From the NCBI GenBank assembly GCA_002379985.1, contig DFVG01000016.1:124660-188659 (forward strand): a stretch of DNA of 64,000 nucleotides, in the 5' to 3' direction. This DNA is from Flavobacteriaceae bacterium UBA4166 (GTDB taxonomy: Bacteria > Bacteroidota > Bacteroidia > Flavobacteriales > Flavobacteriaceae). Under the pieces are notes generated by a model. That model was not told the origin of the DNA, ran no database searches, and saw only the letters and a list, made by a program, of their open reading frames with translations. Each line of letters starts with the position of its first letter. Position 1 is the first letter of the stretch. Shown one piece after another: positions 7,853 through 16,973 of this stretch. A program made the position numbers and the translations under genes.

Positions 7853-9514
7853 TTAGCGGGCTTGTACTAAAATCTTCTTGGTGATGTTGTCACCACTCTC
7901 CCCGTCTAACAAATGTAGAAAGTAAACCCCTTGGGCAAGGGTAGCGACAGAGATGGTGTTTTGTGTATTTGATAATGGTCCAGATGTGATCGCTTGCCCC
8001 AGCACATCAAACAACGTATATTCTAATTGCGGGTAGCGCGTGTTCATTACGTTAATAAGCTCTGTGGCAGGATTGGGATAAATTTCCAACTGCCCCGGAG
8101 CTTCTACTTCATCCACATTTAAAATATTTTGAAGGGTGCCCATTTGTGTAATGCCGGTATTGTTTGGGTCTAGCCAAAAGGAGAGTTGTTCTTCGGAAGT
8201 AGCCCCAGCCTCCCAAGCAGGTGCAAACCGGCCATAAACATCATAATCTCCATTACTGGAAGTGCCATCACAAAATGCATTGCCCCCAAACAACTGTCCG
8301 ATAATGCGGCCATTTTGATTGAATAAAGGTGATCCTGAAGATCCGCTTTCGGTGGTTCCGATCTCCCAACCGTTTCCGGTTCCTGAAGAAACACCACCAA
8401 TTAACCAAAGTTCAACACCCTCGGTCGTTTTCTTCACAGCTCCAGAATTATCACGACAGATCTTCATAATATCTCCATTGGGATGGTGAATACCCACTTC
8501 AAAAAGGGGATCGGTGTCAGAACGGTCCCAACCCGCGAAAGAAACATCCCAAGAGTCAGGAATATTGGTATACATTTCCACTAAAGCAACATCGGTAAGT
8601 TCATTTTGCACACGCATTTGTGCGCCGCTCAAGGTGAAATTGCTTTGAATGTTTGTACTTTCTTCTTCGGTACCGCAAACGGGACTCGGACTCATCCAAT
8701 TGAAGCGCACCGACCAAAGATCGGGGTCACTTACATCAAGGCAGTGTTTTGCCGTCAGCAAATAAGGCGTTTTATCTTCTTGTACATTATTGATAAGTGC
8801 TGCGGAACACAAATAGCCATTTCCTAAATTCAAAACCGCAACGGCTTTTTTAATTTCGTCTTTGATACCATCGAAGTCGGCTCCCACCGAACAATTGACA
8901 TCGTAATTACACGCACCCGAATCGTTAAATCCTTTTCCGGTTACTGACTCGCTTCCCATGAAATCCATTCGATACCCGTGGATCACACTTCCAATAATCA
9001 GTTTTTCTGAACCACGTACGGAGGCAGGCTCGTAATATTCAATAATTACGGTATCACCAAAAATAAACCAAGCCCCTAAGGTGTTATTGGTTCGGTTATC
9101 CTCAGAAGAATATGCTTTGGAAATATCTGTTTGTTCGACGTTATAGAAATGAAGGCGACTTCCTTCGGGCAGGTAAAAATCATTAAAATTTACGCTGAGA
9201 TTCTGTGCTTCCGGAGAATAGATCCCCAACCGCCAAATACGATCACCGTTGGGCAGTTCTTCCCAACTTCCCGCTTCTGAAACATCGATGTTTACCGGAC
9301 GCGTGACACCGTATCTGTAAGGTAACGATTTATCAAGATCGTTGATCTGATCTTCCAGCTGAATGGCTTCCAGATCAATAGCCGGCAATGAAATAATAGG
9401 AAGTTCTTGTTTGAGCGATTCAGACCAGCTGTAGGGCAATTCCTGAGAAACCTCTTGTGCCCACCCGAAAGTAGAAAGCAGCAATAAGAGGAGATACGTC
9501 CGGAATGTTGCCAT
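7853..9514 (-). CDS. T9SS-exported trypsin-like serine endopeptidase (lysyl endopeptidase-like)
   Basis: A 553-residue secreted protease. A signal peptide (about 1-20, ending GWAQ) is followed by a propeptide-like region to about 195. A chymotrypsin-fold domain (about 200-450) shows His257 in LTAKHCLD, Asp308 in LTDVALVEM and Ser393 in GSSGSPLF as a catalytic triad. Paired cysteines (ACNYDVNC, CGTEE, KICRD, NAFCDG) resemble Achromobacter lysyl endopeptidase. A type A T9SS sorting domain closes the protein (YPNPATELINV, YTLFDVLGQ, GVYFLHL, KKILVQAR), so it should be released or surface-attached through the type IX system. Lys specificity is not proven from sequence. Confidence 0.92.
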   Translation of the reverse strand: MATFRTYLLLLLLSTFGWAQEVSQELPYSWSESLKQELPIISLPAIDLEAIQLEDQINDLDKSLPYRYGVTRPVNIDVSEAGSWEELPNGDRIWRLGIYSPEAQNLSVNFNDFYLPEGSRLHFYNVEQTDISKAYSSEDNRTNNTLGAWFIFGDTVIIEYYEPASVRGSEKLIIGSVIHGYRMDFMGSESVTGKGFNDSGACNYDVNCSVGADFDGIKDEIKKAVAVLNLGNGYLCSAALINNVQEDKTPYLLTAKHCLDVSDPDLWSVRFNWMSPSPVCGTEEESTNIQSNFTLSGAQMRVQNELTDVALVEMYTNIPDSWDVSFAGWDRSDTDPLFEVGIHHPNGDIMKICRDNSGAVKKTTEGVELWLIGGVSSGTGNGWEIGTTESGSSGSPLFNQNGRIIGQLFGGNAFCDGTSSNGDYDVYGRFAPAWEAGATSEEQLSFWLDPNNTGITQMGTLQNILNVDEVEAPGQLEIYPNPATELINVMNTRYPQLEYTLFDVLGQAITSGPLSNTQNTISVATLAQGVYFLHLLDGESGDNITKKILVQAR

Positions 9515-9590
9515 AATGATCGTTAGTTGTTACTTGAAACATACTAATATACCGTTTTATCTGCTGATTATAAAACACTTTCAGCAAAAA

Positions 9591-9618
9591 ACAACAAACC
9601 CTGCTTTAGGAAGCAGGG
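9591..9618 (-). terminator. Terminator at the end of the pheA-to-queA gene run
   Basis: CCCTGCTT (9599-9606) and AAGCAGGG (9611-9618) form an 8-bp stem with a TAGG loop. Read on the minus strand it is followed by a T-rich tail, and it lies about 25 bp after the queA stop codon. Confidence 0.85.
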
Positions 9619-9642
9619 TCGTCTATAGAAAGTTGAATATTC

Positions 9643-10692
9643 CTAAATGATCAACATGGCATCGCCATAGGTATAGAATCGATATTTTTCTTTGATCGCT
9701 TCTTGGTAGGCTTCCTTAATGAAATCGTGTCCGGCAAAGGCTGAGACCATCATGAGTAAGGTTGACTTTGGCGTATGGAAGTTGGTCACCATAGAGTTAG
9801 CAATACTAAAATCATAGGGTGGAAAGATAAATTTGTTCGTCCAACCTTGATATGCATTCAAAGTGTTACTGGAAGAAACAGAACTCTCTAGCGCGCGCAT
9901 TACCGTGGTTCCAACGGCGCAAACGCGTCGTTTTTCTGAAATTCCGGTGTTGATCTTCGAAACTGCACTACTAGGGATCTCGATCTCTTCGCTGTCCATT
10001 TTATGTTTGGAAAGGTCCTCTACTTCCACCGGGCTAAACGTACCTAGACCTACATGCAGGGTTACTTCAGCAAAATTGATCCCTTTGATCTCCAAACGTT
10101 TCATCAAGTGTTTTGAAAAGTGTAGTCCGGCTGTTGGCGCTGCTACAGCACCTTCGTTTTTGGCAAAAATGGTTTGATAACGCTCTGCATCTTCCGGCTC
10201 GACATCGCGCTTGATGTATTTTGGAAGGGGTGTTTGCCCTAGTTCTGTCAATTTATTTCGGAACTCTTCATACGAACCGTCAAAAAGGAAGCGTAAGGTT
10301 CTTCCACGCGAGGTCGTATTATCAATCACCTCAGCAACCAGTGATTCGTCTTCACCGAAATACAATTTGTTCCCGATACGGATCTTTCGTGCAGGATCCA
10401 CCAATACGTCCCATAAACGTGTTTCCGGGTTTAATTCACGAAGCAAGAACACTTCGATACGGGCTCCGGTCTTTTCTTTGTTTCCAAACAAGCGGGCCGG
10501 GAACACCTTTGTATTATTCAACACCAGCACATCATCTTCTTCAAAATAATCGATCAAGTCTTTGAACATCTTGTGTTCCCAAGTTTGCTCCTTCCGATTT
10601 AGCACCATCAATCGCGCCTCATCTCGGTTTGCAGCAGGATATTCAGCTAATAAATCATTCGGTAGATCAAAATTGAAGTTGGATAATTTCAT
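9643..10692 (-). CDS. queA: S-adenosylmethionine:tRNA ribosyltransferase-isomerase
   Basis: QueA transfers the ribosyl group of SAM to 7-aminomethyl-7-deazaguanine in tRNA, the step that makes epoxyqueuosine. The 349-residue product has LPNDLLAEYPAANRDEARLMVL at the N-terminus, VLNNTKVFPARLFGNKE (about 65-81), PTAGLHFSKHLM (about 185-196), VTLHVGLGTFSPVEV and a C-terminal FHTPKSTLLMMVSAFAG. A longer frame to 10773 covers a TATATTTG promoter box, so the ATG at 10692 is preferred; the ATG at 10698 is equally possible. It is 81 bp downstream of aroA and probably transcribed both from its own promoter and by read-through. Confidence 0.95.
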   Translation of the reverse strand: MKLSNFNFDLPNDLLAEYPAANRDEARLMVLNRKEQTWEHKMFKDLIDYFEEDDVLVLNNTKVFPARLFGNKEKTGARIEVFLLRELNPETRLWDVLVDPARKIRIGNKLYFGEDESLVAEVIDNTTSRGRTLRFLFDGSYEEFRNKLTELGQTPLPKYIKRDVEPEDAERYQTIFAKNEGAVAAPTAGLHFSKHLMKRLEIKGINFAEVTLHVGLGTFSPVEVEDLSKHKMDSEEIEIPSSAVSKINTGISEKRRVCAVGTTVMRALESSVSSSNTLNAYQGWTNKFIFPPYDFSIANSMVTNFHTPKSTLLMMVSAFAGHDFIKEAYQEAIKEKYRFYTYGDAMLII

Positions 10693-10729
10693 TCCCATAG
10701 CAACGTCTGGTTTTTGTTGTAAAAAGATG

Positions 10730-10737
10730 CAAATATA
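10730..10737 (-). promoter_or_regulatory. -7 promoter box of queA
   Basis: TATATTTG on the minus strand is a perfect TAnnTTTG match, 37 bp upstream of the queA ATG. A TTG lies 21 bp further upstream, and the spacer contains a CAACC/GGTTG inverted repeat (10739-10758). Confidence 0.65.
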
Positions 10738-10773
10738 CAACCTCCAACTAGGGGTTGTCAAGTAAACCGGCAA

Positions 10774-12009
10774 TTATTTTAGCGCTACGGAAATCCCCAG
10801 ATCTTTGAAATCTTCCCAAAAGGAGGGAAACGATTTAGATACTACTTCCGCATCGTGGATCGTTAGTGGTATTTTTAAGGCTAAGGGAGCAAAGGCCATT
10901 GCCATACGGTGATCTTGGTAAGTGGCTATGGCAACACCCTTCTTCAGAGATGGAGTTGCTTCCAGTTGTAAACTGTTATCGGTAATAGTAACTTCACCTC
11001 CCAATTTGGTTATTTCTTGTTTGAGTGCTACCAATCGGTCTGTTTCCTTGATCTTTAAAGTATGTAGCCCGGTAAGAGAACAGGCAATTCCCAAGCCCAA
11101 ACAGGTCACAGCAATGGTTTGGGCTAAATCGGGAGTGCGAGAAAGGTCTTTTTCAAATACAAAAGCTTCAGAAACTTTGCCCTTTTTAGAAAGTGTGATC
11201 GTTTGTTCTACGGGATCATAGTCGGTTACCACACCAAGTTCGCGATACATCGTAGCAACGGCAGCATCGCCCTGATGACTTTCGCGACGATAATGTCTTA
11301 ATGTAAGAGTGGTTTCTTCGGAAAGCGCCACCAAACTGTAAAAATAAGAGGCCGAACTCCAATCACTTTCAACAATTATGGTTTTTTCCGGTAGACGATT
11401 TACAGGATCAATCGTAATAGTTTGGCCTTTCAATGTTCCTGAGATTCCACATGCTTGCATCAACTGAAGGGTCATTGTAAGGTAAGGGATCGAAGTAATT
11501 GTTCCCTCTAAATGGATGGTGATTCCGTTAGGCAATGACGCTCCCACCAGCATCAAGGCAGAAATATACTGACTACTCACATTGGCAGCAATGGTAACTG
11601 ACTTGTTTGTAATCTTTTTTCCACGGATCGTTAAAGGTGAGCATCCTGTGTTTTTTTTATATTCAATTTCGGCACCGAGGCTTTGAAGCGCTTCTACCAA
11701 TACTGCAATAGGACGCTCCTGCATTCGCTGACTTCCGGTGAGAAGCACCTTGGCGTTTGGCTGAGTTGCATAGTACGCCGTAAGGAATCGCATGGCAGTT
11801 CCGGCGTGGTGAATATCGATAGTCCCGTCAAGGTGTTTCAAGGCTTCTTTCAAGACCTTGGTATCATCACTCTCTGAAAGATTTTCAATGGAAAGTGTGG
11901 GAAATAATTTCTGAAGGATAAGGAGTCGGTTCGACTCACTCTTAGAACCGGTAACAGAACATTGAGGTGGCTTGATCAAAAGCTTGCTATCAGATAGGAT
12001 GGCCTTCAT
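10774..12009 (-). CDS. aroA: 3-phosphoshikimate 1-carboxyvinyltransferase (EPSP synthase)
   Basis: This 411-residue enzyme condenses shikimate 3-phosphate with phosphoenolpyruvate, the sixth step of the shikimate pathway. Visible family motifs are GSKSESNRLLIL (about 21-32), HAGTAMRFLTAYYA (about 63-76), a TPDLAQTIAV segment (about 292-301), KETDRLVALKQEI (about 322-334) and DHRMAMAFAPLAL (about 370-382). It overlaps the upstream small membrane-protein gene by 4 bp (ATGA), so translation is probably coupled. It lies in the same run of minus-strand genes as pheA and the DAHP synthase, which supports a shared aromatic-amino-acid operon. Confidence 0.95.
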   Translation of the reverse strand: MKAILSDSKLLIKPPQCSVTGSKSESNRLLILQKLFPTLSIENLSESDDTKVLKEALKHLDGTIDIHHAGTAMRFLTAYYATQPNAKVLLTGSQRMQERPIAVLVEALQSLGAEIEYKKNTGCSPLTIRGKKITNKSVTIAANVSSQYISALMLVGASLPNGITIHLEGTITSIPYLTMTLQLMQACGISGTLKGQTITIDPVNRLPEKTIIVESDWSSASYFYSLVALSEETTLTLRHYRRESHQGDAAVATMYRELGVVTDYDPVEQTITLSKKGKVSEAFVFEKDLSRTPDLAQTIAVTCLGLGIACSLTGLHTLKIKETDRLVALKQEITKLGGEVTITDNSLQLEATPSLKKGVAIATYQDHRMAMAFAPLALKIPLTIHDAEVVSKSFPSFWEDFKDLGISVALK

Positions 12010-12248
12010 CGCGTATGTTCTTTATGCTTAATCTTGGCCCAAAACTTGGCATAGGTAACCGAAAAGCCGCAGAGAAAGATTCCCCCTAAAAAAACAAGAA
12101 TTGTCATCCAGATAGGGCGTGCTGTTAGAAACCGCATATCGAACCCTAGGAACATCCATTGGAGTGCAAAAAGCAGGACCATATAGATAACTCCCAAGAC
12201 CAAAACCGATCTCCAGAACCCCGGATGGGAGATCACTTTTTTGAACAT
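12006..12248 (-). CDS. Small membrane protein, two transmembrane helices, unknown function
   Basis: An 80-residue protein with two hydrophobic helices (about residues 14-34 and 46-66) and a basic C-terminus (AKIKHKEHTR), which by the positive-inside rule would be cytoplasmic. It overlaps both neighbours: 1 bp with the MazG-like gene upstream and 4 bp with aroA downstream. That tight packing argues that it is a real translated gene. I do not recognise a family. Confidence 0.7.
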   Translation of the reverse strand: MFKKVISHPGFWRSVLVLGVIYMVLLFALQWMFLGFDMRFLTARPIWMTILVFLGGIFLCGFSVTYAKFWAKIKHKEHTR

Positions 12249-12574
12249 TAGCGAAGTTTTTTGTTACTGTGGTGTCGGTCGTGGTCTCGCTTGCTTTTGA
12301 GGGCTAATTTTTTCGCGAAAGCCTCTTCCAAATTAACCCCAGTTTGATTGGCCAAGCAGAGCACGACAAAAACAACATCGGCTAATTCTTCTCCAAGGTC
12401 TTTTTCTTTATCACTTTCTTTCTCGCTTTGTTCCCCATATCGACGCGCAATGATGCGCGCCACTTCTCCAACTTCCTCTGTCAATTGCGCCATGTTGGTC
12501 AATTCATTAAAATACCGAACTCCATGTTCCTGTATCCATTCATCCACCGCCTTTTGCGCGTTTTCAATATTCAT
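12248..12574 (-). CDS. MazG-like nucleotide pyrophosphohydrolase
   Basis: A 108-residue all-alpha NTP pyrophosphohydrolase of the MazG superfamily, the type that removes non-canonical or excess nucleoside triphosphates. The metal-binding signature is clear: EEVGEVARII (about 33-42) and GEELADVVFVVLCLANQ (about 62-78), giving the EExxE and ExxD pattern. It is a single-domain protein, unlike the duplicated MazG of enterobacteria. It starts 2 bp after the DUF3857 gene stop and overlaps the next gene by 1 bp, so it is co-transcribed with aroA. Substrate is not determinable here. Confidence 0.88.
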   Translation of the reverse strand: MNIENAQKAVDEWIQEHGVRYFNELTNMAQLTEEVGEVARIIARRYGEQSEKESDKEKDLGEELADVVFVVLCLANQTGVNLEEAFAKKLALKSKRDHDRHHSNKKLR

Positions 12575-12576
12575 GC

Positions 12577-14553
12577 TTACACTTTAGAAAGCACCACCTT
12601 TTCATTTTCCTTATCCACACGTTGCTTATAAAATTCTTTGATCAACGGATAGTGAAATGACGGAACGATACTTTTATTAATGGTAAAGGTAGTACGAATA
12701 TTGATATTTCCCTGTGCTTTTTGAACCATATAACGAAAAGAGCCCATTCCTTCCGGCAAGGCCAAATTGATGGGTTCCGGTAGCGAAGTAACCTCATATC
12801 CTTCCGGCAAGGAGATGGACACCATGGTGGTTTTCACAAAGGGATGCGCATAATCAATAGGGTACTCTCGGGTTTCCTGCACAAATGGATTATTATCCAT
12901 TTTTAAAAAGAACAATGGTGAAAAATAAATATCGTTGCCAATCACTTCGGCCGCCTCGTCCATTTCAAATTCGAATGACTCGGTAACCGGCTGGTATGGA
13001 TCGTCCATATTGCTTACTTCCCAAGCCGACACATTGCTCATTCCGTATGCTTCCATCAAGGCTTCTGTTTTTTGGGTTTGTGGTGCATCCTCATTTCCGG
13101 CTCTAAACTGTAATGCTTCAGACATTGTGTAGTTGACCCGTTGCTGTCCCTCCAAATATCCTTCTTCATCCAAGGAAGCATTCATCATAATGCTTAATTT
13201 GCTTTTTTCAGAAGGATATAAGGTCATTTGGCGCGAACTTCCGTCTTCATTGACCATAAAACCATACCAATTTAAAGCTCGTGTAGGAAGTACATTGGGT
13301 GACGAATATTTTTCCGTAGCATCCAACAAATAATAGGTGTTATTGATATTTGCCGCCGCCACGACATAGTTAAACCCTTCTCGTGTGGGGAATAATGGGA
13401 TCCCGTGATCTTTGGTGCTTACCAGTACCGGACTCGCATCTACGCCACATTCTTTCAGTAATCCCACCAACATTAGATTAATGTCGGCCGAGTTGCCCGT
13501 TTTTTCTTTGTAGGCTTTTACAATACCATTGTAGGAGAACAGTCGGGCGCTGCCATTCCAATTCATATGGTTCTTGATGAAATCAAAAGCTGCATACATT
13601 CTTTCTAAGCTTCCGGAGTGTGCTGCTTTGATCGCTTCGGCATCATCAACAAGCATGCGCGTACGTTTGATCTCATCTCCAAAATATTTTGAATCATTGA
13701 TGCTCTTCGCCACCTGTTCCCAAGTAGTTGCTAATTTCTTAATGCCACCGCTATTATTTTGTACCGAAATAATTTCATAAGCGATACTGTACCGATAGTT
13801 ATTGATGTTATCTACATAACTTTCTTCCTTCAATGCAGGAATATCTTTGTAGGTGTAATCGTGAACGGTTTCGTTCATCGCTACGTTGGAAGTTCCGCCA
13901 CCCGACTTAAAACTGATGTTTCTTCTGCGTTCAGAATCGTTCGGGTTGACATTGAAATTACCCTTTACCATTCTACGCGTATTAAAGTACTGCGGGATTT
14001 TGATCGAGGCATGAAAGGAAGCCGTAGGAATGTCTTCTTGAATAATCACGTCATCAATCGAACTGGCGAACGGCGAAATGAGTTTGTAGGTGATCTCCAC
14101 CACAGAACCCTCTTTTACATTAGGCATGCTAATAGCCATTTGATCCCAACTGTCATTCACCTCTGTTTCAAAACGGTTTTCCCGCTTCATTTTATAATCC
14201 ACTACCTTACCATCCTCAAGATTGTAAGTGTACGCCCGAAGTCGCGACAATTCTTCTTCGGTACTTCCAGATTTGTACAAATTAATCTTAAAGGTCCCAT
14301 ATTCTAATCCCTCTTTATCTAGAATTTTAATACGCTTGTGTACTTCGGTATACAACACCCAACCTGTATTGAGCTCATAATCGTAATAGGTATTTCGATC
14401 GCTGTGCAAAATAACCGCATGAGCCGTAGTATCTTTGGCGTATTCGGTCATTTCAAGTTCTGCTTTGGACACTTCTCCAAATTCAATTTCTTGCCCAAAA
14501 AGAGCGCTTATAGAACCCAGGCATAATAAAAAGAGGGGGGTAACGTATTTCAT
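12577..14553 (-). CDS. DUF3857 protein with degenerate transglutaminase-like domain
   Basis: A 658-residue exported protein. It has a signal peptide (about 1-20, ending ALFGQ), a DUF3857 beta-sandwich domain (about 35-220), a transglutaminase-like domain (about 285-420) and a C-terminal beta domain (about 450-640). It is a paralogue of the upstream gene. In the transglutaminase fold the Cys position is occupied by Asp357 (GNSAD replaces GYGDC) and the His position by Tyr396, while the Asp is kept (Asp411 in LLDATE). It is therefore probably not an active hydrolase or transferase on its own. The two paralogues are 2 bp apart and probably act together in the periplasm or outer membrane. Biological role unknown. 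Confidence 0.8.
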   Translation of the reverse strand: MKYVTPLFLLCLGSISALFGQEIEFGEVSKAELEMTEYAKDTTAHAVILHSDRNTYYDYELNTGWVLYTEVHKRIKILDKEGLEYGTFKINLYKSGSTEEELSRLRAYTYNLEDGKVVDYKMKRENRFETEVNDSWDQMAISMPNVKEGSVVEITYKLISPFASSIDDVIIQEDIPTASFHASIKIPQYFNTRRMVKGNFNVNPNDSERRRNISFKSGGGTSNVAMNETVHDYTYKDIPALKEESYVDNINNYRYSIAYEIISVQNNSGGIKKLATTWEQVAKSINDSKYFGDEIKRTRMLVDDAEAIKAAHSGSLERMYAAFDFIKNHMNWNGSARLFSYNGIVKAYKEKTGNSADINLMLVGLLKECGVDASPVLVSTKDHGIPLFPTREGFNYVVAAANINNTYYLLDATEKYSSPNVLPTRALNWYGFMVNEDGSSRQMTLYPSEKSKLSIMMNASLDEEGYLEGQQRVNYTMSEALQFRAGNEDAPQTQKTEALMEAYGMSNVSAWEVSNMDDPYQPVTESFEFEMDEAAEVIGNDIYFSPLFFLKMDNNPFVQETREYPIDYAHPFVKTTMVSISLPEGYEVTSLPEPINLALPEGMGSFRYMVQKAQGNINIRTTFTINKSIVPSFHYPLIKEFYKQRVDKENEKVVLSKV

Positions 14554-14555
14554 GA

Positions 14556-16451
14556 TTATTTCTTTTTTAAGACTAATTTTTGATGATCATATTTTTTGAT
14601 GTCCTTCCGAAAATCGCGGTAGGCAGTATATTGAGATTGTGTGTACGCCCCTTTACGAAGCGTTAATTCACGTAAAAAAGTAAAGGTTCCATCTTCATTC
14701 TTCTTCACGCTGGAGGCGTAAGAACCAAACGGACTGGTAAGTGTCACATCTTCGGGCACAAAATCAACTTCAAAACCTTCAGGAACTGATAGTGTGTATT
14801 CATCTTTTTCTGAAAAATCCCGTTGTACCTGAAAATCGAGTTTTCTTCGTTTGTATTTCTTCGGAACATAAGAATAAGCTCTATATGCATTGGGCTGAAT
14901 GATCAACTTATCATTGATCATCCTCGCATAGGCTTCTGCTTCTATGGTTAGTTTCTCTTCAAAAACAACAGCCTCCTTATCATTCGTGTAAGAGATGTTC
15001 TTGAACGATGGCTTCTTCATATCGGGAAAGGAACTACTGTAATACTGCTGTCTTTCTTTTTCATCCATTCGCTCCAAACGCGATGCACGATCGTACGAAA
15101 TGCCGGTATGCGTCACTTCCAAATCTCCGAAGAGAGTTCCTTCAGCGGTGATCGTGATCTGTCCTTCCGCTAGGCGCTGCACCCCTTCATCATATCGAGC
15201 CGTTCGCTTGATCGTACCGCCTTCCGGAGTAATAACCAACACATTTCTATCATCCGTAAAATCTCCTAAATAGTTGAAGGGCATCTCCTGACTGGTACAT
15301 TCCAACCAAATATCTTTGTCTTCCAAAGGCACATTCAAGATGACGTGATTTCCTTGCATGGAAGCAAATTCTGAGTCGATATCGCGTTTTTCCTCCCCGG
15401 CGTGAACCACCGTGTAATACGATTCTATGCCTTGTGTTTTTAACAACGCCTTGGTATAATTGGTAAGCCCTTTACAGTCGCCATAGCCCAATCGATCTAC
15501 CTCTTCTGCGGGATACGGTTTCCATCCTCCAATCCCTAGCTGAACGCTGATATATCGGGTTCTATCTTGCATGAATTGATAGATCCTTTTTATCTTCTCT
15601 TCCGTGGTTTCGGCATCTTTAACGTAACTATTAACGGCTGTTATTGTTTCGGGAGGTAGCTGATCGAGGCCTGCCACGAGGTTGTCATATTGCCATTTTC
15701 CGAAGGTTTTCCAATCGTTGGCCGTTCCGTCAACATCCACCAACGAAAATTCATTTAGGGCAAACTTAACGGTGGGCGTAAACACTTCGATCTCGGGGGA
15801 GCGGGCCTCTCGCGCAATGGCCGGAATATTGCTAACGCTAAATGATATGGTAGTTCCTGAAGAGGTTTCTTTTACGTCGTATGTTTCCAAATGATTTCGC
15901 AGCATTCGTATCGGAATGTTCTTTTCATTCTGAAGTGTGTAAATGCTTTCTTGTGTGCTTATATAATACCCTCGAATGGGTTGCCAAGGAATCATAAAAG
16001 CAGTTTCTGACGTTTCTACTTCGGAAATATAATGTAACGTGTAAGGATATTGTTTGGGGGTGAAATTGAGGTATTTTATCCGGTTGTCGGTATAAAGATC
16101 ACTGGAAGAGATCGCACTGCGGTCTACAAAATCACTTCTTCTGAAACGCTCGATATCATTTCCTTGGGCATCGTATAACGTCGCCTCCTGCGAGCGTATG
16201 TGACGCGTATCATCGTAAAATTCAACAGCCCCTAAATGTCGGTTCCCATTTTCATTGAACACCGTTATGATCTGTTCATGCCGAATGTTCATTCTACTCG
16301 TATGCTTCACGGTGACCGTTACCACCTCCTTTCGCATGACTGCGTTTGCTTCAGTTCTTAGTTCAGCAGGAATGGTCCCCAAAGTATACAATTCGTTCTG
16401 GGAGAACCCAACAGAACTGCACACTATGAGAAGAAACAAAAAGATTCTCAT
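14556..16451 (-). CDS. DUF3857 and transglutaminase-like domain protein
   Basis: A 631-residue exported protein from the ATG at 16451 (the longer frame adds only eight residues before the signal peptide MRIFLFLLIVCSSVGFSQ). DUF3857 spans about 45-220. The transglutaminase-like core spans about 280-400 and keeps Cys326 in GYGDCKG and His369 in GNHVIL. The third triad position is Glu383-Cys384-Thr385 (WLECT) rather than the usual W-x-D. It forms a pair with the paralogue immediately downstream, which has lost the Cys and His but kept the Asp. The gene lies 69 bp after dtd. Substrate is unknown; a peptide-bond role in the envelope is a guess from the fold. Confidence 0.82.
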   Translation of the reverse strand: MRIFLFLLIVCSSVGFSQNELYTLGTIPAELRTEANAVMRKEVVTVTVKHTSRMNIRHEQIITVFNENGNRHLGAVEFYDDTRHIRSQEATLYDAQGNDIERFRRSDFVDRSAISSSDLYTDNRIKYLNFTPKQYPYTLHYISEVETSETAFMIPWQPIRGYYISTQESIYTLQNEKNIPIRMLRNHLETYDVKETSSGTTISFSVSNIPAIAREARSPEIEVFTPTVKFALNEFSLVDVDGTANDWKTFGKWQYDNLVAGLDQLPPETITAVNSYVKDAETTEEKIKRIYQFMQDRTRYISVQLGIGGWKPYPAEEVDRLGYGDCKGLTNYTKALLKTQGIESYYTVVHAGEEKRDIDSEFASMQGNHVILNVPLEDKDIWLECTSQEMPFNYLGDFTDDRNVLVITPEGGTIKRTARYDEGVQRLAEGQITITAEGTLFGDLEVTHTGISYDRASRLERMDEKERQQYYSSSFPDMKKPSFKNISYTNDKEAVVFEEKLTIEAEAYARMINDKLIIQPNAYRAYSYVPKKYKRRKLDFQVQRDFSEKDEYTLSVPEGFEVDFVPEDVTLTSPFGSYASSVKKNEDGTFTFLRELTLRKGAYTQSQYTAYRDFRKDIKKYDHQKLVLKKK

Positions 16452-16520
16452 AATTGGAAAGCGTAAATAAAACAAAATGCCACAGCGGCTAAACTAAAAA
16501 AAAAGAGATTTCCTACAAAT

Positions 16521-16973
16521 TTATTCGCGATTTTTTGAATCGATCCAGATCGTGACGGGACCGTCATTGAGCAATGACACCTCCATCATGGCCCCAAATA
16601 CACCCGTAGCAACCGCTCCTAATATTTCGGTACGAAATTGATTTACAGTAGTTTCATACATCGTATTGGCTACATCAGGCGCAGCGGCACGAATAAAGGA
16701 AGGTCGATTTCCTTTTTTCGTACTGGCATGCAAGGTAAACTGACTTACCACAAGAATAGCTCCCTTTATGTCGATCACAGAGCGATTCATATGGCCATTT
16801 TCGTCGGAAAAGATGCGCATATTCACAATTTTTCGAACCAACCAATCAATATCTTCTTGAGTATCGTCTTCTCCTACTCCAAGTAAGATCAACAATCCTT
16901 GATCGATACTCCCTACCGTTTCGCCGGAGACCGTGACAGATGCTTTTTTGACTCTTTGCAGTAAGGCTCTCAT
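16521..16973 (-). CDS. dtd: D-aminoacyl-tRNA deacylase
   Basis: Dtd hydrolyses D-amino acids mischarged on tRNA. The 150-residue protein has the two family signatures that build the chiral pocket: SQFTLHA (about 77-83) and the cross-subunit Gly-cisPro loop in NDGPVTIWID (about 134-143). N-terminal MRALLQRVKKASVTV is characteristic. The ATG overlaps the rsgA stop by 4 bp, so the two are coupled. Confidence 0.96.
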   Translation of the reverse strand: MRALLQRVKKASVTVSGETVGSIDQGLLILLGVGEDDTQEDIDWLVRKIVNMRIFSDENGHMNRSVIDIKGAILVVSQFTLHASTKKGNRPSFIRAAAPDVANTMYETTVNQFRTEILGAVATGVFGAMMEVSLLNDGPVTIWIDSKNRE

